Both the position numbers and the translations under genes were made by a program. Positions 1 through 6,169 of a stretch of 21,686 nucleotides of DNA are shown one piece after another. The DNA is taken from positions 1-21,686 of the forward strand of contig JAQTRI010000011.1 in the NCBI GenBank assembly GCA_028711905.1. The letters run 5' to 3'. The stretch is from Candidatus Wallbacteria bacterium (GTDB lineage Bacteria; Muiribacteriota; JAQTZZ01). The notes under the pieces were generated by a model. It worked only from the letters and a program-made list of their open reading frames with translations. It did no database searches and had not been told where the DNA came from. Numbering within the stretch: the first letter of the stretch is position 1; each line of letters starts with the position of its first letter.

Positions 1-467
1 GCATCAAGAACGAAACCAGGATTGATGCCTGTGCCTAAGACAACCACTCCGTTCTTAACGGCAGCCTTGTGGATCTTATCCGAGAGCTTGGGCTCATTGG
101 CCCACGGATAAGCCATTTCTTCAGCGATTGTGATGACATTGATCCCCTGCTCGATCACAGGAATGATTTCCTCGTAACTCTCCTTGACTGTAGAACAGGT
201 GGCCATGATCACCACATCAGGCTTGTGCTTCTTGATCTCCTTCATGGGATCACTGCCCACGATGATACCAGTGGCCTTCTTCAGCTCCAGGGTTTTAGCC
301 AGGTCCTGGCCCTGACCCTCCGGTCTCTTTTCATATGCCGCCACCAGTTTGATGGATTCTTTCTGCAGCATCAGTCGAGCCATGCCTGACCCCATGGCCC
401 CGAGTCCCCACTGCATGACCCTGACCGGCTTGACCGCTTTTCCCTTGGCAAGAGAGATCTGACCCAT
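1..467 (-). CDS. ord: 2,4-diaminopentanoate dehydrogenase, N-terminal part (cut by window edge)
   Basis: The first 155 codons of a minus-strand gene are present and the 3' end lies beyond position 1. The translation starts MGQISLAKGKAVKPVRVMQW, followed by GLGAMGSGMARLML, a Rossmann nucleotide-binding turn. Further on it has DVVIMATCSTVKES and ends near GTGINPGFVLD, as in the dihydrodipicolinate-reductase-like family that includes Ord. In ornithine fermentation Ord oxidatively deaminates 2,4-diaminopentanoate to 2-amino-4-ketopentanoate with NAD(P)+, in the cytoplasm. The ATG at 467 was chosen because a GGGGG tract (474-478) precedes it at suitable spacing; the other ATG at 480 is out of frame. 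It is divergent from the riboflavin operon across a 188-bp gap. Partner genes (ortAB, oraSE) would be expected to the left and are not visible. The family assignment is good; the exact substrate is inferred from motif recall. Confidence 0.82.
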   Translation of the reverse strand, partial: MGQISLAKGKAVKPVRVMQWGLGAMGSGMARLMLQKESIKLVAAYEKRPEGQGQDLAKTLELKKATGIIVGSDPMKEIKKHKPDVVIMATCSTVKESYEEIIPVIEQGINVITIAEEMAYPWANEPKLSDKIHKAAVKNGVVVLGTGINPGFVLD

Positions 468-655
468 GAATAACCCCCATTTAATAATTTATTCGATCAT
501 ACCCAACATGCCCCGGGATGTCAACAGTATAGCCCGCGTTACCCTCAGTACATCCCCTGGTTAAGACGCGCTGAAGCGCGTCTCTACACAGGGATTGATC
601 AATCGGTTTTGCAGCAATGGTGGCATATTGTCGGCAGATGTCATACAATGATGCC
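468..655. other. divergent intergenic region between ord and ribD
   Basis: This 188-bp gap must hold the promoters of both divergent genes. I see no FMN riboswitch: the conserved purine-rich RFN segments are absent. The middle is taken up by a palindromic repeat (564-583, listed separately). Near ribD, TACAAT (644-649) ends 6 nt before the ATG at 656, which would fit a leaderless transcript. No good -35 box is visible. Confidence 0.5.
555..593. repeat. GTAGAGAC-type palindromic repeat, copy 1
   Basis: Perfect 9-bp arms AGACGCGCT (564-572) and AGCGCGTCT (575-583) flank a 2-nt centre. The outer flanks CCCTG (555-559) and CAGGG (589-593) can extend the hairpin with internal mismatches. Read on the minus strand it begins GTGTAGAGACGCGC, matching the start of the copy at 5991-6017; a third, related palindrome is at 6104-6131. 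It lies in the ord/ribD gap and may have been inserted between the two promoters. There is no T-run, so intrinsic termination is not indicated. Confidence 0.8.
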
Positions 656-1774
656 ATGAGCAGTACCGACCTGTTTTTCCTGCGCCGCTGTCTTACTCTG
701 GCCTGCCGCGAAGAGGGATCAGTCAGCCCCAATCCATTAGTTGGCTGCGTGATTGTGAAAAACGGAACAATCATCTCAGAGGGCCGGCACAAGGGCCCAG
801 GCCTGGCACACGCCGAGGCTGACGCCATATCCCGTGCGTCTGTGGCCAGACTGAAAGGCGCAACCCTGTATGTCAATCTGGAGCCCTGCAGCCATACAGA
901 CAAAAGAACCCCTCCCTGTGCGCAGGCTATCGCTAAGGCCGGTATCACAAGGGTGGTCTACCCTTTCCAGGACCCCAATCCAAAGACTAAGGGACTGAGC
1001 GACAAAATCTTTCGTGATGCGGGAATTGATTTCTCGCGGGGCCTGCTTGTCCGGGAGAGCGCGGTTGTAAATCGCGTGTATCTTACCAATATAACAAGTA
1101 AAAGGTCTTTCGTCAGTCTGAAGCTCGGCACAACCATGGACGGCAGAATTGCCGACAAGAGCGGATGCAGTCGCTGGATCACCGGAAATGACTCGCAGCG
1201 CTTTGTGCACAGCCTGCGCTTCAAATCCGATGCTGTGCTGATCGGATCAGGCACTGCTGCTTCCGATAACCCTCAATTAACCATCAGATACGGCAGAAAA
1301 CGCAAGCCTGTAACTCGGATTGTTCTGTCGCGCGAAGGTCGGATCTCTCAGTCTTCAGCTCTCGCGCAATCCGCGAAAGATCATCCTCTGATAGTTATCG
1401 GCGACCGCGTGCCTGAAAAAAAAGCCGCCATTCTCTCCCGTCTTGGCATCAAACTGATCACCTGCGATCCCCGCGACTGGGAGACACTGCTGGCAATTCT
1501 TTTCACTCAGCATCAAATCGGCAGAGTGCTTACAGAGGGTGGAGGCGAAGTTGCAGGCAGTTTAGTCAGAAGCGGCCTGGCAGACGAAATCATACTGATC
1601 GTGGCCCCAAAATTACTGGGAGATGCTGCTGTTCCTTCGTTCAGGGGACTTGACTTTCCACTGAGCGAAGCCCCTGAATTCGTGCTTTTCCGGAAGCGAA
1701 AGCTCGGGTCTGACTTCGCACTGCACTATCTCAGCAGGAGGACCGCGTGTTTACCGGACTTGTTGAAACCATAG
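656..1774 (+). CDS. ribD: riboflavin biosynthesis protein RibD (deaminase/reductase)
   Basis: Bifunctional cytoplasmic enzyme of riboflavin synthesis: it deaminates the pyrimidine product of GTP cyclohydrolase II and then reduces the ribosyl chain with NADPH. The N-terminal deaminase (about residues 1-145) has the zinc and catalytic set HAE (H52, E54) and PCSHTDKRTPPC (C78, C88). The last motif has one more residue between its cysteines than the common PCSHxGRTPPC form. The reductase domain (about 150-360) shows LKLGTTMDGRIA, WITG, DAVLIGSGTAASDNPQLT and TEGGGEVAGSL. The 372-aa length is normal. The ATG at 656 gives a usual N-terminus; in-frame ATGs at 617 and 638 would add 13 or 7 atypical residues, and none has a clear Shine-Dalgarno. 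It is the first gene of the operon and overlaps ribE by 28 bp. Confidence 0.95.
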   Translation: MSSTDLFFLRRCLTLACREEGSVSPNPLVGCVIVKNGTIISEGRHKGPGLAHAEADAISRASVARLKGATLYVNLEPCSHTDKRTPPCAQAIAKAGITRVVYPFQDPNPKTKGLSDKIFRDAGIDFSRGLLVRESAVVNRVYLTNITSKRSFVSLKLGTTMDGRIADKSGCSRWITGNDSQRFVHSLRFKSDAVLIGSGTAASDNPQLTIRYGRKRKPVTRIVLSREGRISQSSALAQSAKDHPLIVIGDRVPEKKAAILSRLGIKLITCDPRDWETLLAILFTQHQIGRVLTEGGGEVAGSLVRSGLADEIILIVAPKLLGDAAVPSFRGLDFPLSEAPEFVLFRKRKLGSDFALHYLSRRTACLPDLLKP

Positions 1775-2364
1775 GCACTGTTCGGAGAATTTCCCGGGAA
1801 AGATGCCTGGTACTGGTCATTGACTGCCTGTTCGCCCCGGAATGCACTATTGGAGACAGTGTGGCTGTTGACGGAGTCTGCCTGACTGTCACCAGGGCTT
1901 TAAAAAATACTCTGGAATTCGCCGTCATGCCCCTGACAGCTTCCGGCACAACGCTCAAGTATCTGCGGGCAGGCAGGACAGTCAATTTTGAACGCGCTCT
2001 GAAAGCAGGAGCGCGCATCGGAGGTCACATAGTTACCGGCCATGTGGACTGCATCGGCAAAGTGACTAAGATAACGCCCGGGACCGGGTCTTCCCTGCTC
2101 AATGTATCCTTTCCAGAAAGCTTTTCCGGCCTGGTAACAGACAAAGGCTCGATCGCCCTGTCCGGGGTGTCCCTGACTGTGCAGAGCAGGTCGGCTAAGT
2201 CCTGTGTTGTGGGGCTGATACCTGCAACCCTTTCCGCCACCACGCTCGGTTTGATTAAAAGCGGAGACCTTGTCAATGTAGAGTTTGACACTGCCAACAA
2301 GCATGCGGTAGAATCAATTCCGTCTTCCCTGAACATGAAAAAGCTCAAGGAGTGGGGTTTTTGA
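1747..2364 (+). CDS. ribE: riboflavin synthase, alpha chain
   Basis: Catalyses the final step, dismutation of two 6,7-dimethyl-8-ribityllumazine molecules into riboflavin and a pyrimidine that is recycled. The 205-aa protein opens with the family signature MFTGLVE and shows the two-fold lumazine-binding repeat: first half VDGVCLTV with GGHIVTGHVD at the junction, second half IALSGVSLTV. The second-repeat motif has S where D is usual. The C-terminal signature is divergent (FDTANKHAVES, where DILAKYVER-like sequence is typical), but the D and K are kept. It starts at GTG 1747 with AGGAGG (1736-1741) 5 nt upstream, inside the end of ribD, which suggests translational coupling. Its stop overlaps the start of ribBA. 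Confidence 0.94.
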   Translation: MFTGLVETIGTVRRISRERCLVLVIDCLFAPECTIGDSVAVDGVCLTVTRALKNTLEFAVMPLTASGTTLKYLRAGRTVNFERALKAGARIGGHIVTGHVDCIGKVTKITPGTGSSLLNVSFPESFSGLVTDKGSIALSGVSLTVQSRSAKSCVVGLIPATLSATTLGLIKSGDLVNVEFDTANKHAVESIPSSLNMKKLKEWGF

Positions 2365-3572
2365 CCACCAGATCCGTCCCCTTTACATGCACAGTGCCTG
2401 AAGCGATCGAGGAAATCCGCGCAGGCAGGCTTTTGATCATTGTTGATGACGAGGACCGCGAAAACGAGGGTGATCTGATGTGCGCGGCTGAGTTGGTCAC
2501 GGATCAGATGGTCAATTTCATGGCCCTGCACGGCAGAGGATTGATCTGTGCCCCCCTGGCAGCCGCCCGTTTGAGCGAACTCGACCTCCCGCCCATGGTC
2601 AGTTCCAATACTGCGCCGCTCGGCACTGCTTTCACAGTATCAGTTGAAGCTAAGCAAGGTGTCACCACAGGCATCTCGGCCCGGGACCGGGCTGTCACTA
2701 TAAGAAAACTGGCTGATCCTTCCTGTTCTGCCTGTGATTTTGTCAGACCGGGTCATGTGTTCCCGCTGCAGGCAAAAGACCAGGGAGTGCTGGTCAGGGC
2801 CGGACAAACCGAGGCTTCTGTTGATCTGTGCCGCATGGCAGGGCTCAGACCCGCTGCTGTTATCTGCGAGATCATGAAAAAAGACGGTTCCATGGCACGC
2901 ATGCCGGACCTCTTGCGTTTCAGCCGCAGGCACAAGCTGAAAATTGTCACAGTCGAAGAGATCATCCGTTACCGGCTTTCATGCGAAAGCTTAGTCAAGC
3001 GCGTTGACGAAACCATTTTGCCGACCAGTTTCGGCTCCTTCCGCCTGATCGCCTATCAGGTCATCTTTCGCGATGAGCACCACCTCGCTTTAGTATGCGG
3101 CAAGTGGAATCCGGACGACCCGGTACTGGTGCGGGTGCATTCTGAATGCCTGACAGGGGACACCCTGCATTCCCTCAGGTGCGACTGCGGTACGCAGTTG
3201 CAGTATGCCATGGAAAAGATCGGCTCATCCGGCACTGGAGTTATCGTTTATCTGCGTCAGGAAGGCCGCGGTATCGGGCTTCTGAATAAGATCCGCGCAT
3301 ACTGTCTGCAGGACCAGGGTCTGGACACAGTGGAAGCCAATGAAAAGCTGGGATTCAAACCTGACGGGAGGGATTATGGAATCGGGGCCCAGATTCTCAG
3401 GGATCTCGGTGTTTCCCGCATCCGGCTTCTGACCAACAATCCCCGTAAAATAGTCGGTCTGCGCGGCTATGGCCTCGAAATCACCGAAACTCTCCCGATC
3501 ATTACAGGTTTCAACGCACACAACAAAAAATATCTCGCCACCAAAAAACTGAAGCTGGGTCATCTCTTGTAA
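2361..3572 (+). CDS. ribBA: bifunctional 3,4-DHBP synthase / GTP cyclohydrolase II (RibBA)
   Basis: Supplies both riboflavin precursors: dihydroxybutanone phosphate from ribulose 5-phosphate, and the pyrimidine from GTP. The RibB domain (about residues 1-200) has DDEDRENEGD (29-38), GRGLICAPL, PGHVFPL and KKDGSMARMPDL. The RibA domain (about 205-403) has the zinc cysteines C263, C274 and C276 in ECLTGDTLHSLRCDCG, then RQEGRGIGLLNK and TNNPRKIVGL. Residue 149 is Q in RAGQTEA, where E. coli RibB has the metal-binding H of GHTEA. The TTG at 2361 fits AAGGAG (2347-2352) at 8-nt spacing and gives a 4-bp overlap with ribE. An upstream GTG at 2352 lies within that Shine-Dalgarno and is less likely. 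Confidence 0.95.
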   Translation: MTTRSVPFTCTVPEAIEEIRAGRLLIIVDDEDRENEGDLMCAAELVTDQMVNFMALHGRGLICAPLAAARLSELDLPPMVSSNTAPLGTAFTVSVEAKQGVTTGISARDRAVTIRKLADPSCSACDFVRPGHVFPLQAKDQGVLVRAGQTEASVDLCRMAGLRPAAVICEIMKKDGSMARMPDLLRFSRRHKLKIVTVEEIIRYRLSCESLVKRVDETILPTSFGSFRLIAYQVIFRDEHHLALVCGKWNPDDPVLVRVHSECLTGDTLHSLRCDCGTQLQYAMEKIGSSGTGVIVYLRQEGRGIGLLNKIRAYCLQDQGLDTVEANEKLGFKPDGRDYGIGAQILRDLGVSRIRLLTNNPRKIVGLRGYGLEITETLPIITGFNAHNKKYLATKKLKLGHLL

Positions 3573-3592
3573 GTCCGGCGAAGGGAGTCATA

Positions 3593-4060
3593 ATGAAAGT
3601 CATTGAGGGCAAACTGTCAGGGAAAGGCTTGAATTTTGCGCTTGTTGTTTCGCGCTTCAACAGCCTGATCGGCGATCAGCTCCTGGCAGGATGCATTGAC
3701 GGTCTTTCCAGGCATGGGGTTGATGATAAATCGATCCATATCTGCCGCGTACCAGGCGCATTTGAACTGCCTCTGGTATGCAGAAAGCTGGCGTCTTCAG
3801 ACAGGTTCGATGCTGTCATCGCCTTAGGTGCCATTATCCGCGGCGACACGCCACACTTTGATTTTATCGCAGCTGAAGCCAGTAAGGGCTTAGCCCAAGC
3901 TTCCATGGAAACCGGGATTCCGGTTATTTTCGGCGTACTGACAACGGACACACTGGAACAGGCGCTTGAGCGGGCCGGTGTCAAATCCGGCAACAAAGGA
4001 TTCGATGCCGCCTGCTCAGCCATTGAAATCGCGGATCTCTTACGCCAGATCGGGAAATAG
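3593..4060 (+). CDS. ribH: 6,7-dimethyl-8-ribityllumazine synthase
   Basis: Condenses the pyrimidine from RibD with dihydroxybutanone phosphate from RibBA to give the lumazine substrate of RibE, and in this family usually assembles into icosahedral or pentameric shells. The 155-aa length is typical. Visible motifs are SRFN (20-23), VPGAFELP (53-60), LGAIIRGDTPHFDFI with the catalytic histidine at residue 88, FGVLTTDT, and ERAGVKSGNKGFDAA with R127 at the usual phosphate-binding place. The start ATG follows a GGGAG Shine-Dalgarno and lies 20 bp after ribBA. All catalytic landmarks are intact. Confidence 0.96.
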   Translation: MKVIEGKLSGKGLNFALVVSRFNSLIGDQLLAGCIDGLSRHGVDDKSIHICRVPGAFELPLVCRKLASSDRFDAVIALGAIIRGDTPHFDFIAAEASKGLAQASMETGIPVIFGVLTTDTLEQALERAGVKSGNKGFDAACSAIEIADLLRQIGK

Positions 4061-4067
4061 ATTATTC

Positions 4068-4979
4068 ATGGTCGACCCGATGATTATCAGCGTAAACAAA
4101 CCTGAAGGCCGGGTGGACCTTTTTTTAGCCAGACAGTTCCCGGATTTTTCCCGCAACATGATCCAGCAGATGATTCGTGATGGGTTCGTGCTCATCAATA
4201 CCGGCAAAACTAAAAGCCAATATCGGCTCAGGCCTGGCGATGAGATCTCGCTCACTATCCCTCCAAGAAAAATCACACATCTAAGTCCTGAGGACATACC
4301 GCTCAACATAGTTTACGAGGACAGCGATGTCATAGTCATCGACAAGCAGAGAGGGATGGTCGTGCACCCGGCCTGTTCTCACGAATCCGGAACACTGGTC
4401 AACGCTTTGATTCATCATTTCCGCAGGCTGGCTGAAGGATCGGACCCGCTCAGGCCCGGCATTATTCACCGCCTTGACAAGGGCACATCCGGATTGATGC
4501 TGGTGTGCAAGTCAGACCGCATGATGACCGCGCTTTCGCGCCAGTTTCATGAAAGATCCATTGAAAAACAATACCTGGCAATCGTGGCAGGGCATCCGGC
4601 CACACCTTGCGGACGCATAGAAATGCCCCTGTCACGCGACAGCGTGCAGCGAAAAAAAATGATGGTTTCCCCTGAAGGGAAAACGGCGATCACGGTTTAC
4701 AGGTTACGGACGACCTTCACGAACTACTCGCTTCTCTCAATTGATCTCCTTACAGGAAGAACCCATCAGATCCGCGTTCACCTTTCCTATTTGAAGCTTC
4801 CGATCGTCAATGATACCCTTTACGGATACCGGGGAGAGCAGTTTGACATCAACGGCCCGGCCCTCCACGCGGAACGGATCGCCTTTCAGCACCCGTTTCT
4901 TTCGCGGCACATGGAGTTTCAGGCTCCCCTGCCTGAAGACATGAAGAATATTCTGGCTGCTCTGAAAGGGAGCGTGTGA
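4068..4979 (+). CDS. RluA/RluD-family RNA pseudouridine synthase
   Basis: Isomerises uridine to pseudouridine in RNA, most likely large-subunit rRNA. The 303-aa protein has an N-terminal S4 RNA-binding domain (about residues 8-70; SRNMIQQMIRDGFVLIN and RPGDEI). The catalytic domain follows, with EDSDVIVIDKQRGMVVHP, HRLDKGTSGLML (catalytic D137) and GRTHQIRVHLS. Length and architecture fit RluD, although RluC-like or other targets cannot be excluded. The ATG at 4068 is 7 bp after ribH; it has only a weak purine stretch (GGGAAAT) upstream, which suggests coupling to ribH translation. The longer reading from 3966 overlaps ribH and has no family-like sequence. The next gene overlaps its stop by 4 bp. 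Confidence 0.92.
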   Translation: MVDPMIISVNKPEGRVDLFLARQFPDFSRNMIQQMIRDGFVLINTGKTKSQYRLRPGDEISLTIPPRKITHLSPEDIPLNIVYEDSDVIVIDKQRGMVVHPACSHESGTLVNALIHHFRRLAEGSDPLRPGIIHRLDKGTSGLMLVCKSDRMMTALSRQFHERSIEKQYLAIVAGHPATPCGRIEMPLSRDSVQRKKMMVSPEGKTAITVYRLRTTFTNYSLLSIDLLTGRTHQIRVHLSYLKLPIVNDTLYGYRGEQFDINGPALHAERIAFQHPFLSRHMEFQAPLPEDMKNILAALKGSV

Positions 4980-5344
4980 ACGGAAGATTCAGGATGATTA
5001 CTCGCTCCCTGCAGCTTGGGTCAAGTTTCTACCCGGTGGTTTTTCTGACTGTGCTTGTGCTTTTCTTTGCAGTCGGTGCTGCGCGTCAGTTCTTTTCAAT
5101 CAGGAAGAAGGTAATTATCGTGTCCTGCAATTCTGTCAAGGAAATGGTTTCCGCAGCCCATTCAGCCTATAAATCCCTGCACCCGGAACAATCTTTCTTC
5201 CCGGGCCAGATCATCAATATGGAAGAGCTTTACAGTGAGGGTCTGCTCAAGGAGTACCACAACTGCCCCAATGGTGGGGCTTACATGATCAACCGTTTCG
5301 GCAATGTTTTCTGCACTTTTCATGAATACAAAGAACAAGAATAA
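4976..5344 (+). CDS. single-span membrane protein with pseudopilin-like C-terminus
   Basis: A 122-aa protein of unknown function. One hydrophobic helix (about residues 18-37, PVVFLTVLVLFFAVG) follows a short basic N-terminus, so the rest probably lies outside the cytoplasm. The remainder follows the pattern of minor pilins and pseudopilins: an amphipathic helix (about 50-70), an INMEELYSEGLLKEY segment, then CPNGGAYMINRFGNVFCTFH with paired cysteines C97 and C113. This resembles the CPxGGxYx...VxCxxH ending of ComGC/GspG-like proteins. No type III prepilin cleavage site (GFTLxE) is present. The GTG start at 4976 overlaps the rluD-like stop by 4 bp and follows AAAGGGAG. The pilin relation is inferred from pattern only; a membrane-anchored lipoprotein-like role is equally possible. 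Confidence 0.75.
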   Translation: MNGRFRMITRSLQLGSSFYPVVFLTVLVLFFAVGAARQFFSIRKKVIIVSCNSVKEMVSAAHSAYKSLHPEQSFFPGQIINMEELYSEGLLKEYHNCPNGGAYMINRFGNVFCTFHEYKEQE

Positions 5345-5357
5345 CCGTGGAGGTACC

Positions 5358-5996
5358 ATGTCCAGAAACCGCAGAACCAGATTCCTGATTAAGAAAGGCC
5401 TGCAGTTCCGCTATATGGCGGTGATCCTGATGACCATGCTTTTTCTGAGCCTGATATCTGGGTGGACCATATATTCCACCATCTGGGAGCATTTAACCAT
5501 GGCAGACATGAAAGTGTCCGCCAATCTGCATACCACCTTTAACAAGATCAACAGTGACCTGATGGTCAGAGTGCCGGCTTTCGCCATTCTTCTCTCATTC
5601 GCTTCGCTCTTCATTTCTCATCGCATCGCCGGTCCGATTTACCGCTTCGAGCAGAGTGCCAAGACCATATCCAGCGGCGATCTGACCATGCGTGTCAAAC
5701 TGCGCAAGGGTGATGAACTTCAATCACTTGCCGACTGTTTCAATCAAATGGCCGAAAATCTGGAGACCCTTGTTGGAACTGACCGCAATGCTATTTCGCA
5801 GATCATCCAGGTGATCAAAATCATTCCTGTAGAGCTTAGAAGCCCGGACATCCCGGAAAGCCGCAAGAGCGAAATCGTTGCCGAACTTATCAAAGTGGTG
5901 GAAAACCTCAAGTCCATTACCTGCTCTTTCAGAATCAAGGGGCAGGAGAATGACGACGAACCGGATGTTTGCGACATGCAGCCCAGGGATGTGTAG
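5358..5996 (+). CDS. two-span membrane protein with HAMP domain, no output domain
   Basis: A 212-aa protein. Transmembrane helix 1 is at about residues 19-40, a short extracytoplasmic loop at 41-69, helix 2 at about 70-88, and a HAMP linker at about 88-140 (HRIAGPIYRFEQSAKTISSG, then DEL and FNQMAENLE). A 70-residue helical tail follows, ending in an acidic stretch. No kinase, cyclase or methyl-accepting domain follows, so it is not a complete receptor; it may signal through a partner protein. The ATG at 5358 has GGAGG (5349-5353) 4 nt upstream and lies 13 bp after the previous gene. The stop codon TAG is the first part of a palindromic repeat (5993-6017), so the repeat has set the present C-terminus. 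It is the last gene of the operon. Confidence 0.85.
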   Translation: MSRNRRTRFLIKKGLQFRYMAVILMTMLFLSLISGWTIYSTIWEHLTMADMKVSANLHTTFNKINSDLMVRVPAFAILLSFASLFISHRIAGPIYRFEQSAKTISSGDLTMRVKLRKGDELQSLADCFNQMAENLETLVGTDRNAISQIIQVIKIIPVELRSPDIPESRKSEIVAELIKVVENLKSITCSFRIKGQENDDEPDVCDMQPRDV

Positions 5997-6017
5997 AGAC
6001 ACGCCATAGCGCGTCTC
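5993..6017. repeat. GTAGAGAC-type palindromic repeat, copy 2
   Basis: GAGACACGC and GCGCGTCTC form 9-bp arms with one mismatch around a short centre. Together with upstream GTGT it matches copy 1 read on the other strand. Its first TAG is the stop codon of the HAMP protein gene. Confidence 0.75.
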
Positions 6018-6040
6018 ATCCGTTGCGACACACCCTGGTA

Positions 6041-6084
6041 TTTCGGTGCAATCGCACCGTTGTTTCGGTGCAATCCCACCGTTG
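6041..6084. repeat. tandem pair of 22-bp hairpin units
   Basis: Two adjacent 22-bp units (6041-6062 and 6063-6084) differ at one base. Each begins TTTCGGTGCAATC and ends CACCGTTG. Unit 1 is a clean hairpin, CGGTGC-AATC-GCACCG (6044-6059). Unit 2 keeps the CGGTG/CACCG stem (6066-6081), although its changed base (G to C) breaks one inner pair. No T-run follows. Confidence 0.85.
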
Positions 6085-6103
6085 CGCCAACCATGATCCC
6101 CGC

Positions 6104-6131
6104 GTAGAGACATGCCATGGCATGTCTCTAC
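6104..6131. repeat. perfect 28-bp palindrome, GTAGAGAC type, copy 3
   Basis: The sequence from 6104 to 6131 reads the same on both strands: GTAGAGACATGCC, then the complement back to GTCTCTAC. It shares the GTAGAGAC ends with the copies at 564-583 and 5993-6017, but its centre has ATGCCATGGCAT in place of GCGC-rich sequence. It lies between convergent genes. Confidence 0.9.
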
Positions 6132-6134
6132 TTT

Positions 6135-6169
6135 ACCTATCACCCATTACCCATCACCCATCACCCATT
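6135..6169. repeat. five-unit heptamer array (ACCCATY)
   Basis: Five consecutive 7-bp units: ACCTATC, ACCCATT, ACCCATC, ACCCATC, ACCCATT. The last unit contains most of the stop codon (complement of TTA, 6168-6170) of the minus-strand ygfK-like gene, so the array abuts or has invaded that gene's 3' end. Confidence 0.85.

Noticed and set aside
69..389. 106-codon plus-strand ORF
   Set aside because: It is antisense to the Ord coding sequence, which has clear Rossmann and family motifs.
480..655. FMN riboswitch
   Set aside because: The conserved RFN segments are missing; the only strong structure is a palindromic repeat.
481..948. 155-codon minus-strand ORF over the ribD start
   Set aside because: It is antisense to ribD and crosses the divergent promoter region; it has no recognisable motif.
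3966..4067. 34-codon N-terminal extension of the RluD-like protein
   Set aside because: It lies within ribH in another frame and has no family likeness; the S4 domain begins after the ATG at 4068.
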